A stretch of DNA of 64,000 nt from Herbiconiux sp. GTDB taxonomy: Bacteria; Actinomycetota; Actinomycetes; Actinomycetales; Microbacteriaceae. The position numbers were made by a program, and so were the translations under genes. The stretch spans positions 50,561 to 114,560 of the forward strand of contig NZ_SCVE01000002.1 in the NCBI RefSeq assembly GCF_004297105.1, in the 5' to 3' direction. Each line of letters opens with the position of its first letter. Within the stretch, counting starts at the first letter, position 1. The notes under the pieces were generated by a model. It was not told the DNA's origin and did not search any database. It saw nothing but the letters and a program-made list of their open reading frames with translations. Of this stretch, positions 26,064 through 34,289 are shown one piece after another.

Positions 26064-26861
26064 CTAGCCGTTCTCTCGCCGCCGCCTGATCACATCGTCG
26101 AGATACTGCACCGCGAGATCCTCGGCCTGAGTCCGCCGATCGAACGGGATGTCCCGGCTCCACGATCGGTAGAGCCGCACCGCTGCCCGAAGCGCCTCGC
26201 CCGCCTCCTTCCGGTCGTGACGGCTCACGGTGGCTCGCAGCTCATCGGAGTCACGCGGGGCGGCCGACTCCAGCCGGCGCACACCCCGCGGATCGATCCC
26301 GGCTCGCACGGCGGCGAGGGGTCCGAGCGCCGCGCTGCGCATGAGCGCGAGCATGTCGATCACCTCGAAGAGCTCACCCCGGCCGAGCTTCGCGGCGGCG
26401 TAGTGCACCCACACCCAGAACCTGTCTTCGATCCACTGCGCGTCGACCGACTCCTCTGCGCCCGGATGCTCGACGACCGCGGCGGCAAGCGCGCCGGCCG
26501 GGTCGTGGATCAGCCAGGGACGGATGACGCTCGCGCCGAAATCGGAGAGCCGAACGAACTTCAGATCGACGTGGACGAGTGGCGGACCGATCACGCTGAT
26601 GATCACCCGCGGTTCACCCACGTGCTCGCCCGTGAACCCGACGATCAGGGGCGCCCAGGAGGCGATGAGAGCCAGCCGTTCGGCCTCGACCTCCTCGAAG
26701 GCGTCGTCGCGCACCGCCAGGACGAGGTCGACATCGGAGTACTCGTCACCCAGGCCGGCCGCGAGGGAACCGGTGACGGCCACGCCGACCACGCGAGCAT
26801 CCTGCGCGATCCTCACCACGATGCGTTCGACGACCCCTCGCTGAACGGAGTCCGCTCTCAT
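26064..26861 (-). CDS. Nucleotidyltransferase-domain (polymerase-beta-like) protein
   Basis: 265 residues. The active-site motif of minimal nucleotidyltransferases is present: VTGSLAAGLGDEYSDVDLVL at about residues 29-48 (GS and the two metal aspartates), with a third aspartate in HVDLKFV. The rest is helical with an RXWSRDIPF segment. The family transfers an NMP to small molecules or proteins and includes aminoglycoside adenylyltransferases and MNT antitoxins; I see nothing to choose between these. Ribosome site AGGAGA. It is convergent with the preceding LLM gene and divergent from the nucleoside hydrolase. Confidence 0.75.
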   Translation of the reverse strand: MRADSVQRGVVERIVVRIAQDARVVGVAVTGSLAAGLGDEYSDVDLVLAVRDDAFEEVEAERLALIASWAPLIVGFTGEHVGEPRVIISVIGPPLVHVDLKFVRLSDFGASVIRPWLIHDPAGALAAAVVEHPGAEESVDAQWIEDRFWVWVHYAAAKLGRGELFEVIDMLALMRSAALGPLAAVRAGIDPRGVRRLESAAPRDSDELRATVSRHDRKEAGEALRAAVRLYRSWSRDIPFDRRTQAEDLAVQYLDDVIRRRRENG

Positions 26862-27003
26862 GTTCTTCTCCTGACGACGTCACCTGCCGGTGCAAAGTCT
26901 TCCAGCGTACACATCCCGTCGGCCACCGCCGGTGCACGTGCGGGGCCGGGATCACGCGGCGTAACACGGGGCGATCCGGAGCGTGTCGGGAAGACTCCCT
27001 TGC

Positions 27004-27009
27004 TAACGT
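27004..27009 (+). promoter_or_regulatory. -10 box TAACGT of the nucleoside hydrolase gene
   Basis: TAACGT is followed by eight bases and the GTG at 27018. This leaderless geometry supports that start over the long upstream frame. Confidence 0.5.
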
Positions 27010-27017
27010 CGGTCGAT

Positions 27018-27992
27018 GTGACCGAACCCGCTGACATCCGCCATATCGTCCTCGACACCGACACCGGGATCGACGACGCCCTCGCTCTGCTCTACCTCGC
27101 CGGCCGGCCCGACGCCGAGCTGTGCGCCATCACGAGCGTGTACGGCAACACCCCGGTCGAGTCGGCACTCACGAACATCGCGCGGGTGCTGAAGGTCGCA
27201 GGGCTCGACGACACCCTCGTCGCGCGCGGTGCAGCCGGTCCCATCGAGGGCGAGGCGGCGATCGCGCACCTCGTGCACGGGCGGGACGGGCTCGGCGATC
27301 TGTGGTCCGACCCGATCGCGCCGAAGAACCTCTCGCCGCTCAGCTCCGCCGAGCTGCTGGTCGAGCTGGGGCGGTCACGGCCCGGATACTACGATCTCCT
27401 CCCTGTGGGGCCCCTCACCAACATCGGCCTGGCGCTCGAGATCGAGCCCGAGCTGCTGACCCTGTACCGCTCCGTCGTGATCATGGGGGGATCGGGCCCG
27501 TTCCCGCCGCTCGGCGTCACCCAGATGGTCGACGCGAACATCCAGAACGACGCCGAGGCCGCGCGGCGCGTCTTCGCCGCGCCGCGGAACGAGCTCGTGA
27601 TGGTAGGAGTCAACGTGACGGCGGGCACCATCGTCGACGAACAGGCCGTCGAGTCGCTGCAGCGCGCGGGCACCGCGTGGGGCGCCTTCTCGGCGCAGGT
27701 TCTTCACGCCTACATGGACTTCTACCAGCACGCCTGGGGCCGCCGGGTGTCCTCCGCTCACGACGGCCTCGCGGCCGCGCTGCTCGTGCAGCCCGACTGG
27801 ATCACGAAATCCGCACGTGGCCCCGTGAACATCACCAGCGACGGCTACTCCACGCGAGCGCACCTCCTGCAGACCGCCGAAGGGCTCCCGCCCAGCTGGC
27901 CCACGGAGCCGGCACCCGACACCCTCGTCGTGCTCGACGTCGACCGCACAGCGTTCCTCGCCGATTTCATCCGGGTGCTGTCCGGCCGCTGA
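27018..27992 (+). CDS. Nucleoside hydrolase (inosine-uridine preferring family)
   Basis: 324 residues from GTG. It hydrolyses the N-glycosidic bond of nucleosides, giving base and ribose. The calcium-binding N-terminal DTDTGIDDALALLYL is diagnostic; further landmarks are VYGNTPVESALTN, YYDLLPVGPLTNIGLALE, VVIMGGSG and AHDGLAAALL with the catalytic-site residues. Other purine-related genes in the window (deaminase-like 24118, amidohydrolase 15612, ribokinase 11247) could form a loose nucleoside-salvage set, though they are not in one operon. A purine-rich spacer of 85 bp leads to the next gene. Confidence 0.9.
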   Translation: MTEPADIRHIVLDTDTGIDDALALLYLAGRPDAELCAITSVYGNTPVESALTNIARVLKVAGLDDTLVARGAAGPIEGEAAIAHLVHGRDGLGDLWSDPIAPKNLSPLSSAELLVELGRSRPGYYDLLPVGPLTNIGLALEIEPELLTLYRSVVIMGGSGPFPPLGVTQMVDANIQNDAEAARRVFAAPRNELVMVGVNVTAGTIVDEQAVESLQRAGTAWGAFSAQVLHAYMDFYQHAWGRRVSSAHDGLAAALLVQPDWITKSARGPVNITSDGYSTRAHLLQTAEGLPPSWPTEPAPDTLVVLDVDRTAFLADFIRVLSGR

Positions 27993-28033
27993 GTCTCCCG
28001 TCGTTCGCCGGGCAGTTTGATCGGCGCACGCAC

Positions 28034-28070
28034 AGGAGAAGAAGAGAAGAAGAAGAAAAAGAAGAAGAGA
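28034..28070 (+). repeat. 37-bp uninterrupted GA tract before the double-GNAT gene
   Basis: Only G and A for 37 bases, largely GAA triplets, ending eight bases before the ATG at 28078 and covering the ribosome-binding region. Extremely unusual in a 70% G+C genome. The triplet repeats could change length by slippage and thereby alter translation. Confidence 0.85.
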
Positions 28071-28077
28071 CTCCACC

Positions 28078-29139
28078 ATGAGCCGAACCGCAAAGACCTC
28101 CGTGAGTCATCCGGCGACCGTGACGGTGCGTCACGCGGAGCCCTCGGAGTTCGAAGCCGTGGGCGAGTTGACCGAACGCGCCTTCGCGGCGGGCCCCTAC
28201 GGGCATCTGGAACGGTCGCGCGAGCGGCAGGAGCTGGAGCGGGATGCCGGGGCGCGAGCCCGATCCGGAGCCCTCCTGGTGGCCGTCACGGCCGACGACC
28301 GGATCGTCGGATCGTCATCGCTGCTGCGTGCCGACGCTCCACAGTCCCGGCTCGCCCGGCAGGACGAAGCGGAGGTGCGCCTGCTGGTCGTCGATCCCAA
28401 CCTTCAGGGCTCGGGCGTGGGCGAGCTCCTCGTCGCGGTCTCGATCGAAGAGGCCCGACTCTGGAGAGTCGGAGCGGTGGTGCTCGACACGGGCTCTCTC
28501 AATCACGGCGCCCAGCGCCTCTACCTCCGCGCGGGGTTCCAGCGGGTCACCGCTCGCGAAGTCACGATCGCCGACGACACGGCCGCCGATCCGGCGCTCC
28601 AACCGGTGCCCTTCGTCTACTCGTACTCCCTCGACGATCGCGAGGGCATCCGCGTGCGCCTCATCCGGGCGCACGAGCATGGCGCGGTCGCCGAGCTGGC
28701 GGCCACAGCGAACTCCCACGACTACGACCTCTCCGACGACTACCTGGCCTCGGTGCGGGATATCGCGCCGCGCGCCCGGGAGCATGAGGTGTGGGTGGCG
28801 GAGGACCTCGCATCGGGGACACTCCTCGGCACCGTCGCGACGCCACGGCCCGGCGGCCACATCTCCGATCTCGCCGAGGCCGGCGAGATCGACTTCCGCC
28901 TGCTCGCCGTGGCGCCCCCGGCCCGCGGCCGCGGCATCGGCGAGCTGCTGACCCGTCACGTGATCGAACTGGCCATCCAACGCGGACTGCGGCGCGTGGT
29001 GATGAACAGCGGTCCGCAGATGCTTGCCGCCCATCGCCTGTACGCCCGCTTGGGCTTCACGCTGCTGCCTGACCGTTTCGTCGAGATCACCGATGGAACG
29101 GAGTCCATCACGCTGCTCACCTTCGGGCTCGACCTGTGA
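28078..29139 (+). CDS. Tandem GNAT-family N-acetyltransferase
   Basis: 353 residues with two GNAT folds. The first (about 15-185) has the acetyl-CoA loop VDPNLQGSGVGELLV; the second (about 195-350) has the loop RLLAVAPPARGRGIGELLTRH and the end motif AHRLYARLGF. Acceptor unknown; N-acetylation of an amino compound is expected. It has a remarkable GA-only tract as ribosome-binding region. It is convergent with the sulfonate-type ABC operon on its right, 24 bp away. In Bacillus subtilis an acetyltransferase acts with LLM monooxygenases on S-substituted cysteines; such a role here is only a possibility. Confidence 0.8.
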   Translation: MSRTAKTSVSHPATVTVRHAEPSEFEAVGELTERAFAAGPYGHLERSRERQELERDAGARARSGALLVAVTADDRIVGSSSLLRADAPQSRLARQDEAEVRLLVVDPNLQGSGVGELLVAVSIEEARLWRVGAVVLDTGSLNHGAQRLYLRAGFQRVTAREVTIADDTAADPALQPVPFVYSYSLDDREGIRVRLIRAHEHGAVAELAATANSHDYDLSDDYLASVRDIAPRAREHEVWVAEDLASGTLLGTVATPRPGGHISDLAEAGEIDFRLLAVAPPARGRGIGELLTRHVIELAIQRGLRRVVMNSGPQMLAAHRLYARLGFTLLPDRFVEITDGTESITLLTFGLDL

Positions 29140-29163
29140 GAGCGCGCACTCTGCGGCATCCGG

Positions 29164-29925
29164 TCAGGCCTCGTGCGCAGGCTCCCACTCCACGCCGAGT
29201 GCGGCGAGGATGTCGCGCTTGATGCGCTGAAGGGTCAGCTGCAACTCGTCGCTATCGTCGTCGAACGGCACGATGAGGTCGAGCACGAAGCGGCCGCCGT
29301 CGAGCACGACGATGCGGTCGGCCAGGGAGATCGCCTCGTCGACGTCGTGCGTGATCAGGAACACCCCGGGCCGGTGAATGCGCACCAGTTCGCGCAGGAG
29401 AGCGTGCGACCGGAGCTTGGTGAGGGCATCCAGTGCGCCGAACGGCTCATCGAGAAGGAGCAGGTCGGGTTCCCGGATGAGAGCACGCGCCAGTCCGACG
29501 CGCTGCGCCTCTCCGCCCGACAGCGTTGCCGGCCAGGTTCCGGCGTGCCGCTCGAGGCCCACCTCGCCCAGCACGTCGACCGCCCGCTTCTTGAGCGCCT
29601 CCGTCGATCCGGTGAGTCCGAGCGTGACGTTCTGCCAGACGCGGAGCCAGGGCAGCAGGCGCGGCTCCTGGAACACCACCGAGCGGCGCTCGGGCACGAG
29701 CACGGTGCCCTCGTAGTCGGTGTCGATGCCCTCGAGAAGCCGCAGGAGGGTGCTCTTGCCGCCGCCGCTACGCCCGAGCAGGGCGACGAACTCGTTGGCG
29801 CCGATCCTCAGATCGATGTCTCTCAGCACCTCGTGGTCGCCGAACGACTTCGACAGCCCCTCGACTCGCACCACGCTGTCATCGGCCGCCGGGGAGACGG
29901 CGGCTTCGGTGTCGGTGATACTCAT
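29164..29925 (-). CDS. ssuB: ABC ATPase, sulfonate/taurine importer type
   Basis: 253 residues, last gene of a five-gene operon running from 34083. It powers import of an alkanesulfonate-like compound. Walker A is GRSGGGKST, signature LSGGEAQRVGLARAL, Walker B LLLLDEPFGALD, switch ITHDVDEA. In relatives the Walker A usually reads GxSGCGKST and several methionines are common; here none remain, and the protein has no Cys and no Met besides the start. The symbol reflects family resemblance only; the substrate has not been shown. ATG overlaps the permease stop by 4 bp. Confidence 0.85.
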   Translation of the reverse strand: MSITDTEAAVSPAADDSVVRVEGLSKSFGDHEVLRDIDLRIGANEFVALLGRSGGGKSTLLRLLEGIDTDYEGTVLVPERRSVVFQEPRLLPWLRVWQNVTLGLTGSTEALKKRAVDVLGEVGLERHAGTWPATLSGGEAQRVGLARALIREPDLLLLDEPFGALDALTKLRSHALLRELVRIHRPGVFLITHDVDEAISLADRIVVLDGGRFVLDLIVPFDDDSDELQLTLQRIKRDILAALGVEWEPAHEA

Positions 29926-30770
29926 GAACCCACGTACTCCTTACGCCACGGCAGCACGAGCCGTGAGATGCCGACCACAATCGCGTCAGAGAGCAGCCCC
30001 AGGATCGCGTAGAAGAGCAGAGCCGTCACGATGATGTCGGTTCTGAAGTAGCGCTGTGCCTCGGTGAGGAGGAAGCCGAGCCCGGCCTTCGCGTTCAGCT
30101 GCTCGGCCACCACGAGCAGCAGCCACGAAATCGACACCGAGAAGCGCAGGCCCACGAAGAAGCTCGGCGTCGCCGAGGGGATGAGCACCTTCCGGATGAG
30201 GCCGCCCCGCTTGAGACCGGACACGGCGGCCAGCTCCACGAACTTCGGATCGACGCTCCTCAGCCCGTGCAGGGTGTTCGTGTAGACCGGGAAGAAGGTG
30301 CCGAATGCGATCAGGAGAATCTTCGTCCACTCGCCGATCCCCAGCACGAGCACGAAGAGCGTGATCAGGCCGGTGGCCGGGATCGGCAGCAGCAGCCGGG
30401 CCAGCGGATCGACACCGTGGTGCCCGGTGCGCCAGAGTCCCGCGATCAGGGCGAAGGCCGCCCCCAGCGAGGCGCCGATGAGGAGGCCCGAGACTGCCCG
30501 GAACGAGGAGATCAGAAGAGCGGCCTGGAGGTCGCCCGTCCCCCAGAGCTCGACGACCGTGCCCGGGATCTTGGAGGGCGGTGCGATCACGCCGCCGTTG
30601 AGGACGCCGATGCGCACGAGCACCTCCCAGAGCACCAGGAGGGCGAGCGGGCTGATCAACCGCAGCGACCAGTTGGGCACGCGGCTCGGCTTCGCCGTCA
30701 GCCGCAGGGGAAGCGACGGTGCCGTGATGGCGCCCGAGCGGGTCGAGATCTGGGGGGCGGACACGGTCAC
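29922..30770 (-). CDS. ssuC: ABC permease, sulfonate/taurine importer type
   Basis: 282 residues from a GTG start, six membrane segments, BPD-transporter fold of the SsuC/TauC kind. The EAA-type loop is at about residues 180-200 (FVELAAVSGLKRGGLIRKVLIP, key residues E-A-G and the P). Not one internal methionine and no cysteine, exceptional for a membrane protein. Overlaps the binding-protein gene by 4 bp and the ATPase gene by 4 bp, so the three subunits are translationally coupled. Confidence 0.85.
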   Translation of the reverse strand: MTVSAPQISTRSGAITAPSLPLRLTAKPSRVPNWSLRLISPLALLVLWEVLVRIGVLNGGVIAPPSKIPGTVVELWGTGDLQAALLISSFRAVSGLLIGASLGAAFALIAGLWRTGHHGVDPLARLLLPIPATGLITLFVLVLGIGEWTKILLIAFGTFFPVYTNTLHGLRSVDPKFVELAAVSGLKRGGLIRKVLIPSATPSFFVGLRFSVSISWLLLVVAEQLNAKAGLGFLLTEAQRYFRTDIIVTALLFYAILGLLSDAIVVGISRLVLPWRKEYVGS

Positions 30771-31843
30771 TTGCTATCGATCGCCGTCTGGATGGCGTCG
30801 GCGAAGCGGGTGTCGAGAACATCCGACACCTCGACCGGCTCGGTCAACAGGCCGAAGTCGACGAAGTCGCCGATCGTCGCCTCGAGCTTCTGGGTGGTGG
30901 TCGAGTCGAGGGCCAGCGGAACCGTCGAGTCCACCGTATAGTCGTAGGACTTCTCGGCGACGGCGGTGGGGAGCTTGGTCGACGCGGTGGTGATCGCCAC
31001 CAGCTTGTCCTTGTTGGCGGGATCGTTCTTCCAGTTCTGCGCCTGGGCCACGCGCTGGGCGAAGTCTTCGAGCGCGGCCGCCTTGGCCGGGTCGCCGAGC
31101 GTCTGATCGTTCGAGACCACGATCCGGTTGATGGGCAGCGCCTGGTCCTGCCAGTAGAGCACCTTGATCGTGCCCGCATCCAGAGCATCGATGATCTGCT
31201 CGCTCGTGATGTTGCCAGCGAAGGCCTGGGCGTCACCGTCGAGCAGCGAGTTGATCTGCGAGGTCTGGTCGCTGTCCGGATAGCGCACGACGTTCACATC
31301 GGCCTCCGTCAGGCCGCCGTTGGAGAGCGCGGCGGTGAGCACGTTGTCGAAGGTCGTGCCCGCCGAGCCGGTGGAGATCGTTGTCCCCTTGAGATCCTCC
31401 GTGGTGTCGATTCCCGCATCGGTGCGAACGAACACGTTGAGCGCCCCCGCATCCTCGGCCGAGGCATCCGCCCCCAGCAGCGAGACCAGCTTGGCCGGCA
31501 CGCCGTTCTGAACGGCCTTGAAGATGTTGGCATCGAGGCCCCAGTAGCCGACGTTCAGGGAGTCGGAGGCGATGGAGGAGTAGATGGCGCCCCAGTCGGT
31601 GATGTACGACCAGTCGATCGTGTACGGGGCATCGTCGAAGATCCCGGAGTCGGTGAACACAGCACCCTCCTGCGCGCTCGTGCCGACCACGAGGTGCACG
31701 TCTTTCGTGAGGGTGATGCTCTCGTCGCCTGAGCTCGCCGCATCCGCAGCGGTCGATCCGCCGGAGGTGCTGCAGCCGGCCAGTGCAAGGGCTCCGATCG
31801 TCGCCGCGGCGAGGAGCCCGGCGATCCTCTTGCTGTTCGTCAT
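30767..31843 (-). CDS. ssuA: ABC substrate-binding lipoprotein, sulfonate/nitrate/taurine type
   Basis: 358 residues. Signal peptide with lipobox ALAGC (C24), then an NMT1/SsuA-type binding protein (IDWSYITDWGAIYSSIASDSLNVGYWG, cited by W, D, S and G core residues; GTTISTGSAGTTFDNVL). It would bind an aliphatic sulfonate or related organosulfur anion. The mature protein contains a single sulfur atom, that of the lipidated cysteine: no internal methionine exists. It is 42 bp downstream of the alpha/beta hydrolase gene, with ribosome site GAAAGG. Confidence 0.85.
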   Translation of the reverse strand: MTNSKRIAGLLAAATIGALALAGCSTSGGSTAADAASSGDESITLTKDVHLVVGTSAQEGAVFTDSGIFDDAPYTIDWSYITDWGAIYSSIASDSLNVGYWGLDANIFKAVQNGVPAKLVSLLGADASAEDAGALNVFVRTDAGIDTTEDLKGTTISTGSAGTTFDNVLTAALSNGGLTEADVNVVRYPDSDQTSQINSLLDGDAQAFAGNITSEQIIDALDAGTIKVLYWQDQALPINRIVVSNDQTLGDPAKAAALEDFAQRVAQAQNWKNDPANKDKLVAITTASTKLPTAVAEKSYDYTVDSTVPLALDSTTTQKLEATIGDFVDFGLLTEPVEVSDVLDTRFADAIQTAIDSK

Positions 31844-31885
31844 GAGTGAGTACCTTTCGTTGTTCGTCGTGAGGGGAGGGGGTAT

Positions 31886-32755
31886 TCAGTTCTGAGCGTG
31901 CGCGACCGGGGTGGGCCGCACGGATTGCGAGGCGAATGCCACGGTGGCGGCGAGGGCCACGTCGCGGTGGAACCGGGGCGAGCCGTGGTCGGCGTCGCCG
32001 AAGAGGAGGAGGGTCACGTCGATGCCTTGGGCACGCAGCGTGTCGTAGAGGAGAAGCGACTGCGCCACAGGCACGTCGCTGTCGTTCGAGCCGTGCAGGA
32101 TGAGCACGGGCGGCACGTCGCCCGCATCGAGCTGCCGGTAGGAGTCGAGGAATGCGGATGGCGAGTGCACGGGCTGGTCGCCGAGGAGCTGCCGTCCCGC
32201 CTGGATCAGCTGGCCCTCGCGCTCGAAGTGCGCTGCGGCGAACGTGCCCTCCGCGGGCGCGCCCTGCGCCAGCTTCGCACCGTCGTACGCCAGCGGGTTG
32301 ACCACGGGATACAGCGCTACGGCGCCTTTCACCCAGGGCGCGGTCTCACCGTGCGCCACCCGGTAGAGCGGATGGTTCACCGCCACGAGTGCGGCGATGT
32401 GACCGCCGGCCGAGCCGCCGCCGACGATGACCGAGTCGGTGTCGAACCGGTAGCCGTGATCGTCGCGGCCGAGCCAGGCGAGGGCGTCGAGCGCGTCCTC
32501 GAGCTGGGCCGGATGCGCCGCCTCGCCCGACAGCCGGTAATTGACCGTAACCACGGTGAGGCCTGCCTGCGCGTACGGCCAGAGGATCTTCTCCTCGGCC
32601 TGGCGGCTGTGCCCCACCCGCCAGCCACCGCCGTGGAACCAGAGCAGCACCGGATGGTCATCGGGCTTGCCGGTGTAGTAGAGATCGAGGGTCAGCGGGT
32701 TGCCGTCGACCTCCTTATAGGGGATGTCGAAGACGCGCTCCAGTTCGTCGGCCAT
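31886..32755 (-). CDS. Alpha/beta hydrolase (HSL/esterase family)
   Basis: 289 residues from the ATG at 32755, two bases after the LLM stop. It has the oxyanion HGGGW motif (H41-G44) and the nucleophile in GGGSAGG (S115), with Asp in HGSNDSD and His in DADHGSPRF completing the triad. This is the hormone-sensitive-lipase-like carboxylesterase branch (family IV). In this operon it may hydrolyse an ester or thioester form of the imported sulfur compound, or an oxidation product. No internal Met and no Cys, like its four operon partners. Confidence 0.83.
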   Translation of the reverse strand: MADELERVFDIPYKEVDGNPLTLDLYYTGKPDDHPVLLWFHGGGWRVGHSRQAEEKILWPYAQAGLTVVTVNYRLSGEAAHPAQLEDALDALAWLGRDDHGYRFDTDSVIVGGGSAGGHIAALVAVNHPLYRVAHGETAPWVKGAVALYPVVNPLAYDGAKLAQGAPAEGTFAAAHFEREGQLIQAGRQLLGDQPVHSPSAFLDSYRQLDAGDVPPVLILHGSNDSDVPVAQSLLLYDTLRAQGIDVTLLLFGDADHGSPRFHRDVALAATVAFASQSVRPTPVAHAQN

Positions 32756-32757
32756 GA

Positions 32758-34083
32758 TCAGAACCCGTCGAGATTCTCGCGCAGCGATGTCGAGGCGTAG
32801 CCCGTGCGCAGGAGTCCGCGCCGGCGCAGCACGGGCACGAGTGGCACCAAGGTGCCGAAGAGACTCTCCGGATCGACGTTGAAGTCGAACAGCACACCGT
32901 CGAGTGCGCTCGACTCCGTCCACTCCTCGATGTGGTCGGCGATCTCCTCGGCCGTGCCCACGATGTCGCCCGCCTGCCCGTGCGTACTGCGCGCCGCGAG
33001 CTCACGGAAGGGCGTCGTGCGGGGGTCGTCGACCGTGCTGAGGAACGCGTTCACCACTCCGGCGCTCACCGGGTTGGCGGTCCAGGCGTCGAGGTACGGG
33101 GCAGGTAGGGGCGCGTCGAAGTCGAGCTGCGTCAGATCGACGTCGAGGATCACCGAGAGCAGCGGCAGGTCGCGACGCAGCCCCTCGTCGCTTCGCCGCC
33201 AAGCGAGGTACGCCTGCTTCTCCTCCTGTGACCCCACCACTTTGGGCGAGATGTTCGAGAAGATCTTGGCGCGCTTCGGATCACGGCCGTTCGTCGGCCG
33301 CACCGCGTCGATCCCCTCCCGGATGCCCTGGATGATGTCGGGGTCGCGGGAGTAGCCGAACTGCAGATCGGCGTTCTCACCGACGAAGCGCAGACCCCGG
33401 GGGGAGTTCGACGGCGCCGAGATGACGGGTCCCTCATCCGGAAACGGCAGGGCGACGCCGGGGCCCGCCACGTCGAAGTGCTCTCCCCGGAAATCGATGG
33501 GATGGAGCCGGTCGGCGCGGGCGTAGACCCGGTTGAGTTCGTCTTCGATCACCGCGTCCCGGTCCCAACTCGTCCACAGGGAGCGCACGACGCGGAGCCA
33601 TTCCTCAGCACGGCGGTAGGTCTCCTCGGAGTCGAGCGGTCTGCCGGGCAGCGCGAAATTGGAGGTACGCGCTCCACCGCCGCTCGTGACGACGTTGAGG
33701 CCGACCCGCGGGGTGTCCTGGTGGTAGAGAGTCGCGATCTGGCGAGCAGCGATATAGGGGTCGTAGTGCGTGGTGTTGAGCGTCGGCACGATGCCGAGGT
33801 GCTTCGTGACGCGAAGGAGGAGGGGAACGAGGAAAAGGGTGTCGTGCCGCGGACCGCCCTCTGCGCTCGCGAGACCCACGTCGCGTGAACGCTCGGAGTA
33901 CGACACGGTCGGGCCGTCTTTGAGGATCAGGAGGTCGAAGCCCGCCTGTTCGAGCACGCGCGCCGCCTGCTCCCAGATGTCGGGCTGGTACCACGTGTGG
34001 CCCCAGGAATAGCTGTCCTTGCGCCAGCCCTGGACTCCGAATCCCTGGCCCACGAACCAGCCGAAGTGGATGGGCTCCGACAT
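32758..34083 (-). CDS. LLM-class flavin-dependent monooxygenase, first gene of the sulfonate-type operon
   Basis: 441 residues from the ATG at 34083. SsuD/DszA-like enzyme: IHFGWFVGQGFGVQGWRK start, AGFDLLILKDGPTVSYSER, QIATLYHQDTPRVGLNVVTSGG (flavin region) and GTAEEIADHIEEWTESSALDGVLFDF near the end. It would oxygenate the imported organosulfur compound with FMNH2 and O2. It leads the operon LLM - hydrolase - binding protein - permease - ATPase, whose spacing is 2, 42, -4 and -4 bp. No internal methionine and no cysteine in 441 residues. Confidence 0.86.
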   Translation of the reverse strand: MSEPIHFGWFVGQGFGVQGWRKDSYSWGHTWYQPDIWEQAARVLEQAGFDLLILKDGPTVSYSERSRDVGLASAEGGPRHDTLFLVPLLLRVTKHLGIVPTLNTTHYDPYIAARQIATLYHQDTPRVGLNVVTSGGGARTSNFALPGRPLDSEETYRRAEEWLRVVRSLWTSWDRDAVIEDELNRVYARADRLHPIDFRGEHFDVAGPGVALPFPDEGPVISAPSNSPRGLRFVGENADLQFGYSRDPDIIQGIREGIDAVRPTNGRDPKRAKIFSNISPKVVGSQEEKQAYLAWRRSDEGLRRDLPLLSVILDVDLTQLDFDAPLPAPYLDAWTANPVSAGVVNAFLSTVDDPRTTPFRELAARSTHGQAGDIVGTAEEIADHIEEWTESSALDGVLFDFNVDPESLFGTLVPLVPVLRRRGLLRTGYASTSLRENLDGF

Positions 34084-34167
34084 GTCTCTCCGATCGCTCT
34101 GCGTGATGGCCCGGGCTGCTGCCCGTGCACGAAGACCGACCATACGGAGCGCTGCGGACACGCCGGC

Positions 34168-34183
34168 CGCGTGACGAAATGCG
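34168..34183. promoter_or_regulatory. Candidate sulfur-regulon operator
   Basis: CGCGTGACGAAATGCG lies between the divergent LLM operons starting at 34083 and 34290. It shares TGACGAAATG with flanking CGC/G at 44282-44297, also between divergent LLM/FAD operons. Confidence 0.4.
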
Positions 34184-34289
34184 TCGAGACGGGCCGGAAC
34201 AAATCGGCACATAACGCGTCGGCCTGGCACGGTCTGGTATCGCTGGAGTGCCGATCACCATCGCGACACACATCGATCTGAGGAATTCC

